Below, piece after piece: positions 1 through 7,513 of a stretch of 39,350 nt of DNA. Numbering within the stretch: position 1 is the stretch's first letter; each line of letters starts with the position of its first letter. The notes beneath the pieces were generated by a model. The model was given only the letters and a program-made list of their open reading frames with translations, made no database searches and was not told the DNA's origin. A program made the translations under genes and the position numbers. Source of the stretch: CAYRVX01 sp964642165 (GTDB lineage Bacteria; Planctomycetota; Phycisphaerae; SM23-33); NCBI GenBank assembly GCA_964642165.1, contig CAZXOC010000030.1, positions 1 through 39,350 on the forward strand, read 5' to 3'.

Positions 1-41
1 GCGTCAAGCCGCTGGGGGAGTGAGCGCGACGGCGCAAAGAG

Positions 42-113
42 AGACGCGGCCGGCAAGCCGGACCGCTAAACGGCAGACGCGGCCGGCAAGCCGGCACGCT
101 AAACGGCAGACGC
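42..113. repeat. 33-bp tandem repeat, about 2.1 copies
   Basis: Two adjacent 33-base units (42-74 and 75-107) begin with AGACGCGGCCGGCAAGCCGG and end in GCTAAACGGC. They differ only by a swap of two bases in the middle. A third unit starts at 108 (AGACGCC) and breaks off into the short palindrome AGACGCCGTCT at 108-118. Each unit contains the self-complementary stretch GCCGGCAAGCCGGC, which could form a hairpin. The array ends just before the direct repeat at 120. It may belong to a dispersed intergenic repeat family, which cannot be tested within this window. I see no gene in bases 1-119. Confidence 0.85.
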
Positions 114-119
114 CGTCTC

Positions 120-150
120 GACCGGCGCTCAGACGTGCTCGGTTCGGGCG
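120..150. repeat. 31-bp direct repeat, left copy (3' end of a glycyl radical enzyme gene)
   Basis: This sequence matches 2067-2097 at 29 of 31 positions in the same orientation. Read on the minus strand it gives A-R-T-E-H-V-stop, the last residues of a glycyl radical enzyme. The right copy gives A-R-T-E-H-A-stop as the real end of the GRE remnant. Similarity stops abruptly at 150, so the left copy is a displaced gene end and not a second gene. The two copies bracket exactly the ATPase/TOPRIM gene pair. Confidence 0.85.
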
Positions 151-164
151 CCCCGCTGATGGGG

Positions 165-193
165 TTGTCCCACGCGCGCTTTTGCGGTAGCAT
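165..193 (+). promoter_or_regulatory. promoter of the ATPase/TOPRIM pair
   Basis: TTGTCC (165-170), 17 bases, TAGCAT (188-193). Transcription would start near 200, about 37 bases before the chosen ATG at 237. The promoter lies inside the repeat-bounded segment, so the cassette would carry its own expression signal. Confidence 0.5.
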
Positions 194-236
194 CAGGTCC
201 GGTGGCAAGTCGGTTCTCGGCGGGACGCGCACGACC

Positions 237-1376
237 ATGATGGAGAGCCTGGAAATCCATGGTTACCGCTGCTTCGAGTCCTTCCGGATGGGCGGCCTGG
301 GTCGGGTGAACCTGCTCGTCGGGAAGAACAACAGCGGGAAGACGGCGTTGCTCGAAGCCGTACACGCGGGCACCATGGCTGGCCGGGATCTGAGCGCCCT
401 TTGGGGCCCGCTTATTCGACGGGGCGAATGCTTCCCCGATGGCGATCGCGGGCAATCGGGGCCGCAATTGGAGTACCGCAATTCGGGGCCTCGGGCCGAA
501 TACGACGTCAGCCACTTGTTCTACGGGAGGGCGGTAGGGCGAGGCACGGCCTTCCAGGTCATCCTGCGTGGGCCGGAGCCAGTTTCGGAGCAAAACCTGG
601 CCGTTGAGGTGACGCCCCAGGAAGGCCCTCCCACAGGTCCGGTGGGCACCTTCACAGATGAGGAAGGCACGTATTACGGCAAGGCCCTGCGTGTGGCGGT
701 CACGGGGCGCACGGAGCCCATTACGCTTCCCCTCACGGTTCGGGGAGGGCTGGACCCGGGGGAGTGGATCTCTGAGGGGCGCCACGTTCTTTCGGAGAGA
801 ACGGACCGGTACACGACATACATCCCTCCGGACTCCCTATCACCGTCGGCCATCTCCTCGTATTGGCGTAGCATCGCCCTGACGCCGGAAGAGGACTTGG
901 TTTTGCTCTCGCTGAGGATCCTCGCGCTCGACGTTGACCGGGTCGCTTTTGTCGGTCTGTCGGAGCCCAGAGGGGCATCCGCGCGGGGGGGGCTGCTCCT
1001 CCGGCGGAAGGGGTCGGATCGACCCGTGCCCATTGGCAGCCTCGGGGATGGCGTGTGGCGCATGTTCGGCCTCTCGATCGGACTGGTCCGTTCTTGCCGA
1101 GGGATCCTGCTTGTGGATGAGATCGACTCGGGTCTGCACTACCTCGCAATGCACGACATGTGGTGGCTAGTCCTGAGGGCCGCTGAGCGCCTCGACGTGC
1201 AGGTTTTCGCCACGACGCACAGCTTGGACTGCATTCGCGGCCTGGCCGAGGTCTGCCAAGACGCGCCGGCGGGGAGCATCAGTTTGCAGCGACTCGAGCT
1301 GGGGAAGCCTGAGGCGGTTACCTACCCCCAGGAGGACATCCCGACGGCCGCGCGCCAGGGCATTGAGACCAGATGA
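237..1376 (+). CDS. AAA ATPase, OLD/AAA_15-like, partner of a TOPRIM-like protein
   Basis: A 379-residue ATPase of the SMC/ABC-like OLD group. Walker A is GKNNSGKT at about residues 29-36, preceded by the typical N-terminal strand (E-I-H-G-Y-R-C-F) and VNLLVG. A signature-like stretch, SLGDGVWRMFGLSIGL, precedes Walker B (ILLVDEID, D294/E295). The H-loop histidine is in FATTHS, about H328. I chose ATG 237 because it starts just before the first conserved strand. A longer reading from 135 would run through the promoter and the GRE repeat; ATG 240 is equally possible. The stop overlaps the next start (ATGA), so the two proteins are probably made together. ATPase/TOPRIM pairs of this type (OLD, PARIS, AbiL-like) often act in phage defence. 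That role is inferred here from family and pairing. Confidence 0.85.
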   Translation: MMESLEIHGYRCFESFRMGGLGRVNLLVGKNNSGKTALLEAVHAGTMAGRDLSALWGPLIRRGECFPDGDRGQSGPQLEYRNSGPRAEYDVSHLFYGRAVGRGTAFQVILRGPEPVSEQNLAVEVTPQEGPPTGPVGTFTDEEGTYYGKALRVAVTGRTEPITLPLTVRGGLDPGEWISEGRHVLSERTDRYTTYIPPDSLSPSAISSYWRSIALTPEEDLVLLSLRILALDVDRVAFVGLSEPRGASARGGLLLRRKGSDRPVPIGSLGDGVWRMFGLSIGLVRSCRGILLVDEIDSGLHYLAMHDMWWLVLRAAERLDVQVFATTHSLDCIRGLAEVCQDAPAGSISLQRLELGKPEAVTYPQEDIPTAARQGIETR

Positions 1377-2041
1377 TCATGGGGAAGGGCCACAGCAAGT
1401 TCCTTCTGGTCGAGGGGAAGGACGACGCCTACGCCGTCGCGGGGTTGATGGGAAGCCATGTCGCCTGGGGCGACAGCGAAGCGGATTGGCCGGTGATGAT
1501 CGTTCCTGCCGGCAGCGACACCCAACTGCTCGACCGGAGCTACTTGGACAACTGGTTCCGGCGCAGCGGGCTTGAGGCGCTGGGGATACTGCTGGATGCG
1601 AATGACCGTTTCCTGGGCCGATGGACCAGCCTTCGAAGCACGTGCATCCGGAGGTTCCCCCGGATGCCCGAGGAACTGCCGACGGAGGGCCTGATCCTCG
1701 CGGGGAATGGGGCTCCGCGCTTCGGCGTCTGGATCATGCCGGACAACCGCTCCCGCGGCATGCTGGAGACGTTCCTGGGCTTCCTCGTGCCCGAGGGCGG
1801 CGAGGAGCTTTGGGACCATGCCATCGACGCGGCGAGCGAAGCCAGAAGCCTCGGCGCGGCGTTCAAGGACGCTCATCGGGACAAGGCTCACGTCCACACT
1901 TGGCTGGCGTGGCAGGACCCGCCGGGGCGCCCGTTCGGCGAGGCGCTGAAGGCCAAGTGTCTGCAGCCTGATTCACCTGCCGGGCGACCGTTCGTCGAGT
2001 GGTTCATCAGGCTGTTCGAGCTGGAGGAGATCCAGGCGTGA
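1373..2041 (+). CDS. DUF3226 family protein, TOPRIM-like
   Basis: A 222-residue protein matching the DUF3226 pattern. It has an N-terminal FLLVEGKDD (E14, D17, D18), a central acidic motif in GILLDANDRF (D75-D78) followed by RW, and FGVWIMPDN then GML-E (D124, E132 region). DUF3226 is related to TOPRIM domains, whose acidic residues bind metal for nucleic acid cleavage. The second motif is D-A-N-D where I expect D-A-D, so one candidate ligand is Asn unless D78 replaces it. The gene overlaps the ATPase stop by four bases and is probably translationally coupled. It is most likely the effector of a two-component OLD/PARIS-like system with the ATPase as sensor. That division of labour is inferred from related systems. 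Confidence 0.8.
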   Translation: MIMGKGHSKFLLVEGKDDAYAVAGLMGSHVAWGDSEADWPVMIVPAGSDTQLLDRSYLDNWFRRSGLEALGILLDANDRFLGRWTSLRSTCIRRFPRMPEELPTEGLILAGNGAPRFGVWIMPDNRSRGMLETFLGFLVPEGGEELWDHAIDAASEARSLGAAFKDAHRDKAHVHTWLAWQDPPGRPFGEALKAKCLQPDSPAGRPFVEWFIRLFELEEIQA

Positions 2042-2066
2042 TAGAGGGAGCATCGCCTGTCCTGCT

Positions 2067-2097
2067 GACCGGCGTTCAGGCGTGCTCGGTTCGGGCG
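2067..2097. repeat. 31-bp direct repeat, right copy
   Basis: Same orientation as 120-150, with two mismatches. It covers the final seven sense codons and the stop codon (2076-2078, minus strand) of the GRE remnant plus 9 bases downstream. Confidence 0.85.
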
Positions 2098-2437
2098 ATG
2101 AGGTCGGCCTGGATGTCGGGGTCGAGGCGGACGAAGAACTCGCTGAAGCCGGCGACGCGGACGACGAGGTCGCGGTAGGCGTCGGGGTCTTCCCGGGCGG
2201 CGCGGAGATGCTCCCGGCGATGCGGTCGTGCGGGCGAAGGTACAGCGGGATGGTCCGCAGGTGCTCGCGGAAGGCCAGGGCCTTGGCGACCGGCCAGGGC
2301 GCGCCCTCGTTCTCCCGGAAGACGCGCGTGTAGGTACGGGCCCGCTCCAACGCGACGGACACTGGCGAGGAGAGGATGTCCTCGCGCAGGGCGAGCATCC
2401 CCTGGACGTCATGGTCTGCCGGCAGGGCCACGATCAC
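2076..2437 (-). pseudogene. glycyl radical enzyme (pyruvate formate-lyase-like) remnant, middle deleted
   Basis: Only the two ends of a GRE survive. The N-terminal part starts at GTG 2435-2437, preceded by GGAGAGG. It encodes about 75 residues of the family's N-terminal helical region (LREDILSSPVSVALERARTY, then PHDRIAG). In a different frame, from about 2213 down, follows the C-terminal glycyl radical region: DPDAYRDLVVRVAGFSEFF, then DPDIQADLIARTEHA and stop. The radical-bearing glycine would be codon 2148-2150. Intact family members have roughly 750-850 residues, so about 700 internal codons are missing and the join shifts frame. The original substrate cannot be inferred. It lies 80 bases after the isomerase gene, on the same strand, so the intact GRE may once have shared that operon. 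No activating radical-SAM enzyme is in the window. Confidence 0.8.
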
Positions 2438-2517
2438 GGGCGGTCCTCTCCGGCCCGGCCCTCAGCCGCCGGGCGGCCCGGCCAGGTCGCAACGACGGAT
2501 GCCGTCGGCGCCGTGGA

Positions 2518-3429
2518 TCACATGTACTGCCGCAGGAAGCGGGCCGACTGGGTCAGGGCGGCCTGGCGCGTCTCGAGCGTCGCCTCGTAGGCGCGGTCCT
2601 CGACCTCGATGCACACCGGGCCGTCGTACCCCACGTCGCTCAGCACCGAGAGGAACCGCCCCCAGTTGACCTCGCCCAGCCCGGGCAGCTTGGGGCAGTG
2701 GTACTCCAGGGGCGTGGCGAGGATGCCGACCTCGTCCAGCCGATCGTACTCGATCCGCACGTCCTTGGCGTGCACGTGGAAGAGGCGGCCGGCGAAGTCC
2801 TTCAGCGGCTGGATGTAGTCGATCTGCTGCCAGACCAGGTGCGACGGGTCGTAGTTCAGCCCGAAGCTCGCGCTGGGGATCGCCTCGAACATCCGCCGCC
2901 AGACCGCCGGGCAGTGGGCGAGGTTCTTGCCCCCCGGCCACTCGTCCGCCGTGAAGAGCATCGGGCAGTTCTCGATGCCGATCCGCACGCCCCGCTCCTC
3001 GGCGAACTTCACCAGCGGGGGCCAGACCTCCTGGAACCGCGGCCAGTTGTCCTCCACCGACTTCGTCCAGTCGCGCCCGATGAACGTGTTCATCTGGTTC
3101 ACGCCGAGCGTCGCGGCGGCCGCGATCACCTTCCGGATGTGCTCGATGTACACGGCCGCCTCGTCGCGGTCGGGGGCGAGGGGGTTGGGGTAGTAACCCA
3201 GGCCGCTGATCGCCACGCCGGCGCCCTCGAGCAGCTTGCGGACCTTCGCCGCGTCGGCGTCGGTGAGTTCGGCCACGTCGACGTGCGTCACGCCGGCGTA
3301 GCGTCGTTCGGCCTTGCCGACCGGCCAGCACATCACCTCGACGCAGGCGAAGCCTTCCGCCGCGGCGAACTCGACGACCTCCTCCAGCGAGAGGTCGGGC
3401 AGGATCGCGCTGCAAAACCCGAGTTGCAT
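2518..3429 (-). CDS. sugar phosphate isomerase/epimerase, TIM-barrel (AP endonuclease 2 fold)
   Basis: A 303-residue protein of the xylose-isomerase-like TIM-barrel family. Metal-binding candidates fall at the usual spacing: E153 in GIENCPM, D194 and H197 in NYDPSHLVW, H218/H220 in FHVHAKD and E275 in CIEVED. Start ATG 3427-3429 is preceded by GGAGA at good spacing. The gene begins 10 bases after the stop of the MocA-type oxidoreductase, so the two are co-transcribed. Such pairs usually oxidise and isomerise inositols or unusual sugars. The exact substrate is not visible. Confidence 0.9.
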   Translation of the reverse strand: MQLGFCSAILPDLSLEEVVEFAAAEGFACVEVMCWPVGKAERRYAGVTHVDVAELTDADAAKVRKLLEGAGVAISGLGYYPNPLAPDRDEAAVYIEHIRKVIAAAATLGVNQMNTFIGRDWTKSVEDNWPRFQEVWPPLVKFAEERGVRIGIENCPMLFTADEWPGGKNLAHCPAVWRRMFEAIPSASFGLNYDPSHLVWQQIDYIQPLKDFAGRLFHVHAKDVRIEYDRLDEVGILATPLEYHCPKLPGLGEVNWGRFLSVLSDVGYDGPVCIEVEDRAYEATLETRQAALTQSARFLRQYM

Positions 3430-3439
3430 GGTTCGTCTC

Positions 3440-4585
3440 CTACAGGGTGACCCACTGCTGCTTTCGATGGCTGGCGAGGATCGCCTCGCACAGGACGACC
3501 TCGTGATGTCCCTGCTCGAAGGTGGGATAGAGCGGCTCGGCCGAGGGGTCGCCGGCGGCGATCCAGTCGTAGAACGCGCGGAAGCACTGCTTGAAGGCGT
3601 CGGGGAAGCCCTCGTTGTGCCCGCCGGGGTAGTCCACGAAGTGCCGCGGCACCTCGGCGACCAGCGCCGGGTCGCGCACGAGCAGCTCGTTGGCCCGGTC
3701 CCGGTGGCCCACCCACAGCTCGTTGGGCAACTCGCTGTTCCACGCCAGCGCGCACTTCGAGCCGGCAATCTCGTACCGAAGGCAGTTCTTCCGCCCGGCC
3801 GCCACCTGCGAGACCCACAGGCACCCTCGCGCCCCGCCCCGAAAGCGGAACAGGATGCACCCGTAGTCCTCCGTCGCGATGGCCACCGGCTCGGTCTCGA
3901 CCTCCCGGGCGAGCTTGCCGGTGAAGGTCTCGACCTCGCCCTTCGGGCGCCGGCGGACCTCGTGAACGGTGCGGAGGTCGGCGAAGACGGCCTCGGCGCG
4001 GAGGGCGGTGATCGTGCAGACCAGGTCCATCCAGTGCGTGCCGATGTCGGCGACGGCGCGCAGCTCGCCCCCCTGTTCGGCCAGCACGCGCCAGTTGTAG
4101 TCCGTCTCGTGGAACAGCCAATCCTGAACGTAGCTGCCGTTGACGTGCCAGACCTCGCCCACCTCGCCGCGCGCGACCATCTCGCGGGCCTGGAGGTTCA
4201 GCGGGTAGAAGCGGATGTTGTAGCAGACGCCGGCGGCCTTGCCCGCCTGGCGGGCGAGCTGGACCAGCTCGGCCGACTGCCGGGAGTCCATCGCCAGCGG
4301 CTTCTCGCACAGGACGTGCTTGCCGGCCTGGAGGGCCTGGCTGGCCATCTCGTGGTGCAGCACGTTGGGCACGGCCAGGTGGACCGCCCCGGCTGCGTCG
4401 TCCGCCAGGAGCTCCTCGAAGCTCCCATACGCCCTCGGCAGGCCGAGCGACGCGGCGGCCGACTCCGACTCCGCCGCATCGACGCCCAGGATGCCGGTCA
4501 CCCGCACGCCCAGGCGGCGCAGCGCCTCGACGTGCACCGGCCCGATGAACCCCGCCCCGACGACGGCGGCCGCAATGTCGTACAT
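3440..4585 (-). CDS. Gfo/Idh/MocA family NAD(P)-dependent oxidoreductase
   Basis: A 381-residue enzyme. The N-terminal Rossmann fold carries VVGAGFIG (G10-G15). CEKPLA follows, with the conserved Lys at about K95, and the catalytic-type motif is DIGTHWMDL (D180, H184). The C-terminal beta-sheet domain is complete. ATG 4583-4585 is preceded by AAGGAG seven bases upstream, which decides the start over a longer reading from 4633. The family oxidises or reduces sugars, inositols and related polyols using NAD(P). It is the first gene of a minus-strand operon with the isomerase and, formerly, the GRE gene. Substrate unknown. Confidence 0.9.
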   Translation of the reverse strand: MYDIAAAVVGAGFIGPVHVEALRRLGVRVTGILGVDAAESESAAASLGLPRAYGSFEELLADDAAGAVHLAVPNVLHHEMASQALQAGKHVLCEKPLAMDSRQSAELVQLARQAGKAAGVCYNIRFYPLNLQAREMVARGEVGEVWHVNGSYVQDWLFHETDYNWRVLAEQGGELRAVADIGTHWMDLVCTITALRAEAVFADLRTVHEVRRRPKGEVETFTGKLAREVETEPVAIATEDYGCILFRFRGGARGCLWVSQVAAGRKNCLRYEIAGSKCALAWNSELPNELWVGHRDRANELLVRDPALVAEVPRHFVDYPGGHNEGFPDAFKQCFRAFYDWIAAGDPSAEPLYPTFEQGHHEVVLCEAILASHRKQQWVTL

Positions 4586-4650
4586 GATCCAGCTCCTTCC
4601 GCTTTCCCGCCCGTCGCCTGCACCGCCGGCCAAGCGGGCACGACCGGCGC

Positions 4651-4656
4651 ATTATC
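4651..4656 (-). promoter_or_regulatory. putative -10 box for the oxidoreductase operon
   Basis: GATAAT on the minus strand, in the context CGGGGATAATGC. The same block lies upstream of the DUF318 permease gene at 8631-8636. No good -35 box is visible; TCGCGG sits 17 bases upstream. The leader would be about 60 bases. Confidence 0.4.
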
Positions 4657-4730
4657 CCCGCAGCGGGTCGGCGCCGCGAGCCCCGATTCCGCCCAGCCCG
4701 AGGGCCCGCTGCCCGTTGGGGGGGTTTTCA

Positions 4731-4759
4731 TGGGCACGGGTCCGGCGGAGTGGTAAAAT
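4731..4759 (+). promoter_or_regulatory. putative promoter of the HEAT-repeat gene
   Basis: TGGGCA (4731-4736), 17 bases, TAAAAT (4754-4759). The predicted start of transcription is near 4767, about 20 bases before ATG 4788. It is divergent from the oxidoreductase -10 box at 4651. Confidence 0.45.
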
Positions 4760-4787
4760 AATCCGCGTGCGGAAGGGCATGGTTCGT

Positions 4788-5609
4788 ATGCGCGCAGTGT
4801 CTCTTTCTGCGCGGAGATCGCTCCTGGTATCGACTCGCTCTACAAGCTGGAAGCCCATCGCCGTTGCGGGAGCGTTTGCCCTGTGCGCCGGGGTGGTGAC
4901 GATCGTGCTGATCGCCGCCACGGGGGCGGAGGTCACCGGCGAGACGCCGCAGGAGCGAGTGGCCGCGGTCCACCAGGTCGCGGCGCGCCGCCCGCGCGGC
5001 GCGGCGCGGGCCCTGGCCCGGGCCGCGGAGGACCGCAGCCCCGAGGTCCGCCGCGCCGCCGTCGCCGGCCTGGCGCACGTCCTCGAGGCCGACCACCGCC
5101 CCGTGGTGGAAAAGGCCACCCGCGACGCGGACGCCGGCGTCCGCGCGGTCTCGGCCGATACTCTCGGCGTCTACGGGGACCGCGAGGCCGCCGACCGGCT
5201 CATCCAACTGATCGAGACCGACCCCGACGAGCAGGTCCGCCTGGCGGCGCTGCGCGGGCTGTCCAAGTGCAAGGACCCGCGTTCCATCGTCGTCCTGCTG
5301 GAGACGGCGGACAAGGGCAAGACCAAGCGCGTCAGGCTCCAGGCGATGAAGTTCCTCTCCTGGAAGTTCAAGGCCAACGTTCGCGCCATGCGGGACCCGG
5401 GGTACGTGCCCGGCTGGAAGGACCTGATCCAGCGGTGGAAGTGGGACCTGCGCGTCCGGGACGCGTACGCGGCCGCCGGCGCGGAGCTGATCGACCGCCC
5501 GCAGGACATCCTCGGGAGGGACTGGCACCCGGAGCGCCGCGACTATACTGACCCGCCGGGCCGGACCAAGAGGCACGACAGCAACACGATGGGCGGGACG
5601 GACGAGTAG
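4788..5609 (+). CDS. membrane-anchored HEAT-repeat protein
   Basis: A 273-residue protein. It has a basic N-terminus, one hydrophobic segment at roughly residues 24-43 (AVAGAFALCAGVVTIVLIAA), then HEAT/PBS-lyase-type helical repeats. Examples are SPEVRRAAVAGLAHVLE, DAGVRAVSADTLGVYGD and DEQVRLAALRGLSKCKDPRS. The repeats end around residue 200, and the charged tail is not recognised. HEAT repeats usually serve protein binding, so this is probably a scaffold facing the periplasm. I chose ATG 4788 because GGAAGGG lies 10 bases upstream; ATG 4779 is in frame but too close to that site. Function unknown. Confidence 0.75.
   Translation: MRAVSLSARRSLLVSTRSTSWKPIAVAGAFALCAGVVTIVLIAATGAEVTGETPQERVAAVHQVAARRPRGAARALARAAEDRSPEVRRAAVAGLAHVLEADHRPVVEKATRDADAGVRAVSADTLGVYGDREAADRLIQLIETDPDEQVRLAALRGLSKCKDPRSIVVLLETADKGKTKRVRLQAMKFLSWKFKANVRAMRDPGYVPGWKDLIQRWKWDLRVRDAYAAAGAELIDRPQDILGRDWHPERRDYTDPPGRTKRHDSNTMGGTDE
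5522..5549 (+). promoter_or_regulatory. putative promoter of the prepilin-like gene
   Basis: CTGGCA (5522-5527), 16 bases, TATACT (5544-5549), located inside the 3' end of the HEAT-repeat gene. The leader to ATG 5680 would be about 125 bases. Confidence 0.4.
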
Positions 5610-5679
5610 CGAGCCGCCCGACCGGCGGAGGGACGCGCCGGCGGGCCTCGATTGGCGTTCGCGAGCAGGAGACGCTGAC

Positions 5680-6687
5680 ATGAAACGCACGGCATTCACC
5701 CTCGTGGAGCTGATGGTGGTGATCGCCATCGTCGGGCTGCTGGTGGCCATCGTGGTGCCGAGCATGTCGTCCGTCTACTCCCTGGCCCGCCAGACCTTCT
5801 GCTGCAACAACCTCCAGCGCCTCGGCGAGGCGTTCACCATCTCCAGCAGCGGCAAGGCGATGCGGCTGAAGTCGGCCGGAACGGGCGAGATCGTCAGCGC
5901 CTACCCCAAGGCCATGGCCTGGCCGACCGTGCCCCGGGACGCCATCGACGAGCCGACCATCTACGAGTGCCCCGAGGAGCCCGTCAAGAAGAACGCCGCC
6001 CAGGACATGTTCAAGCTCCTGGAGTACGTCTGCCCATACGGCCGGTTCCCCATGGACACGATGGGCGGCGCGAGCACCTTCTACATCAGCCGCGTCGGAG
6101 AGGACGAGAAGGGCGTCTACACGGAGTACATGCTCCAGGACGACTACGGCAACGGGCAGTTCGAGATGATGGACTTCCAGGGGTGGCACGACACGGACGG
6201 CTTCGTCCGGGTCTACCACTCGGGCTCGATCTGGATCCCCTCCCGCGTTCCCGACACGCCGGAGTTCACCGGGGCCCACGGGCCGGGCTATCCCAACCGG
6301 CTGAATACCTGCCCGGACCTGAACGCCATCTACTACCGCGGCAAGCCCGCCTTCGGCGCCGAGGGCCGAACCCGCAACCACCGCGACAAGACCTACCCCC
6401 TGCCGGACTGGAACGTCGGGGGCACGAACTACGGCATCAACTCCTACGCCTACCGGTACGCCTACGGCTCCAAGTGCGTCGTGCTGGTGGACTACCCGGA
6501 GCTCATCGTCGAGGTCGACACCGCGGTGAAGACCGAGGAGCTCCTGCTGCAAAGCGGGCGGCACCTGGGGAAGCTGAACTACCTTCGGGGCGACGGCTCG
6601 GTCAGGACGGTCCGTCCCATGGACCTCAGTCCGCGCCTCCACATCGAGGCGTGGGACCCGGCCGACGAGATCGGGAAGATCCGGTGA
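5680..6687 (+). CDS. prepilin-like protein with H-X9-DG motif
   Basis: A 335-residue protein. The N-terminus is a class III signal (FTLVELMVVIAIVGLLVAIV) of the type cut and methylated by prepilin peptidase, with the essential Glu five residues after the cleavage point. The large exported domain is rich in Tyr and Gly. Near the C-terminus is RHLGKLNYLRGDGSVR: a His, nine residues, then Asp-Gly. This is the H-X9-DG motif seen in expanded pseudopilin families of Planctomycetota and Lentisphaerota. The RBS AGGAGA precedes ATG 5680. It is probably a surface or type II-secretion-like pseudopilin; its partner is unknown and no assembly genes are in the window. It ends 13 bases from the convergent gene. 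Confidence 0.88.
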   Translation: MKRTAFTLVELMVVIAIVGLLVAIVVPSMSSVYSLARQTFCCNNLQRLGEAFTISSSGKAMRLKSAGTGEIVSAYPKAMAWPTVPRDAIDEPTIYECPEEPVKKNAAQDMFKLLEYVCPYGRFPMDTMGGASTFYISRVGEDEKGVYTEYMLQDDYGNGQFEMMDFQGWHDTDGFVRVYHSGSIWIPSRVPDTPEFTGAHGPGYPNRLNTCPDLNAIYYRGKPAFGAEGRTRNHRDKTYPLPDWNVGGTNYGINSYAYRYAYGSKCVVLVDYPELIVEVDTAVKTEELLLQSGRHLGKLNYLRGDGSVRTVRPMDLSPRLHIEAWDPADEIGKIR

Positions 6688-6700
6688 GGCGAGGCGCCGG

Positions 6701-7513
6701 CTACCGGCGGGCGCCCTTGCGCAGGCGGTTCTCGATGTAGGGGTTGCCCGGCGGCGAGATGGGGACGATTCGCTCGGCGTGGACCACCGGCATGTCCTGG
6801 GCCTTGACGCTCGTGCTCGCCACGGTCCCCGTCACCCGCACCCACGAGTCGATCGGGAAAGCCCGGGCCTTCTCGGACGTCACCAGGATGCCCGCCGGCC
6901 AGGCGTCGGCCGCACAGCAGGTGATGACGAACCGGAACGCCACGAGGCTCCCGGCCGGCAGGCCCTCCTGGCGGTAGACCATCCCGTCCATGGCGATCCC
7001 CTGCCCGACGTTGCCGGGGTAGTCCAGGGCGACGTCCAGGGGCGTGACGCGCTGCCGCGGGCCCGGCATCGTGGCGGCGGGACCGCTCGTCGGGTAGGGG
7101 GACAGTCTCGCAGAGCCCTGCGCCGGCCTGGCGCCGCCTCGGGCATGGTCCAGCACGCCCAGGGCGATGATCGACTTCCAGAGGCGGCTGTAGCCCGCCC
7201 GCGCCGCGAACGCGTACGAGCCGGGGACCGGGCGCGGGTTGGCCGCCAGGAACGCCAGCGGCACGACCAGGATCGCCAGCGGCACCCACGCCGCGCGCGT
7301 CGCGTCGCCATGGGCGCAGGCGCGGCCGCCGAAGGCGACGCCCACCGTGAAGGCCGCCAGGACCACGCCGCCCACCACCAGCAGCACCCCGTAGGCCGGG
7401 GCGAGGAAGTACGTGTACCCCCCGCCGGCGAACAGCCACGCGAAGCTGCCCAGCCAGGCCACGCAGACCGCCAGGGTCACGACGCGATGGATCGTCTTGA
7501 CAGCAGCACGCAC
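6701..7513 (-). CDS. TIGR03943/DUF1980 (YcgQ-like, UPF0703) membrane protein
   Basis: About 270 residues with two to four N-terminal membrane segments and a C-terminal soluble domain. The soluble domain carries the family block CCAADAWPAGILV, then SWVRVTGTV and PGNPYIEN near the end. This family is nearly always encoded with a DUF318 permease, as here. I set the start at GTG 7511-7513, which has GGAG about 11 bases upstream. It overlaps the permease by 37 bases, so coupled translation is likely. The start is tentative; no ATG lies nearby. A role as the soluble or regulatory part of an ion or metalloid exporter is inferred from the pairing. Confidence 0.8.
   Translation of the reverse strand: MRAAVKTIHRVVTLAVCVAWLGSFAWLFAGGGYTYFLAPAYGVLLVVGGVVLAAFTVGVAFGGRACAHGDATRAAWVPLAILVVPLAFLAANPRPVPGSYAFAARAGYSRLWKSIIALGVLDHARGGARPAQGSARLSPYPTSGPAATMPGPRQRVTPLDVALDYPGNVGQGIAMDGMVYRQEGLPAGSLVAFRFVITCCAADAWPAGILVTSEKARAFPIDSWVRVTGTVASTSVKAQDMPVVHAERIVPISPPGNPYIENRLRKGARR

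Larger units (their letters stand above)
120..2097. mobile_element. putative two-gene cassette inserted at the 3' end of a GRE gene
   Basis: Between the 31-bp repeats (120-150 and 2067-2097) lie 1916 bases that hold only a promoter, an AAA ATPase gene and an overlapping DUF3226 gene. The promoter begins 15 bases inside the left repeat. The second gene stops 25 bases before the right repeat. By eye the two genes use more A/T-ending codons than the rest of the window. Integrative elements commonly insert at gene 3' ends and rebuild that end with their own copy, and this arrangement fits that pattern. No integrase, transposase or terminal inverted repeat is present, so the mechanism is unknown and the call is an inference. 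Confidence 0.45.

Noticed and set aside
129..785. Minus-strand 218-codon frame ending in ARTEHV
   Set aside because: Only the last codons are GRE-derived; the rest is antisense of the ATPase gene.
4690..4730. G-run followed by TTTT as a terminator
   Set aside because: No stable stem precedes the short T-run, and it sits between divergent promoters.
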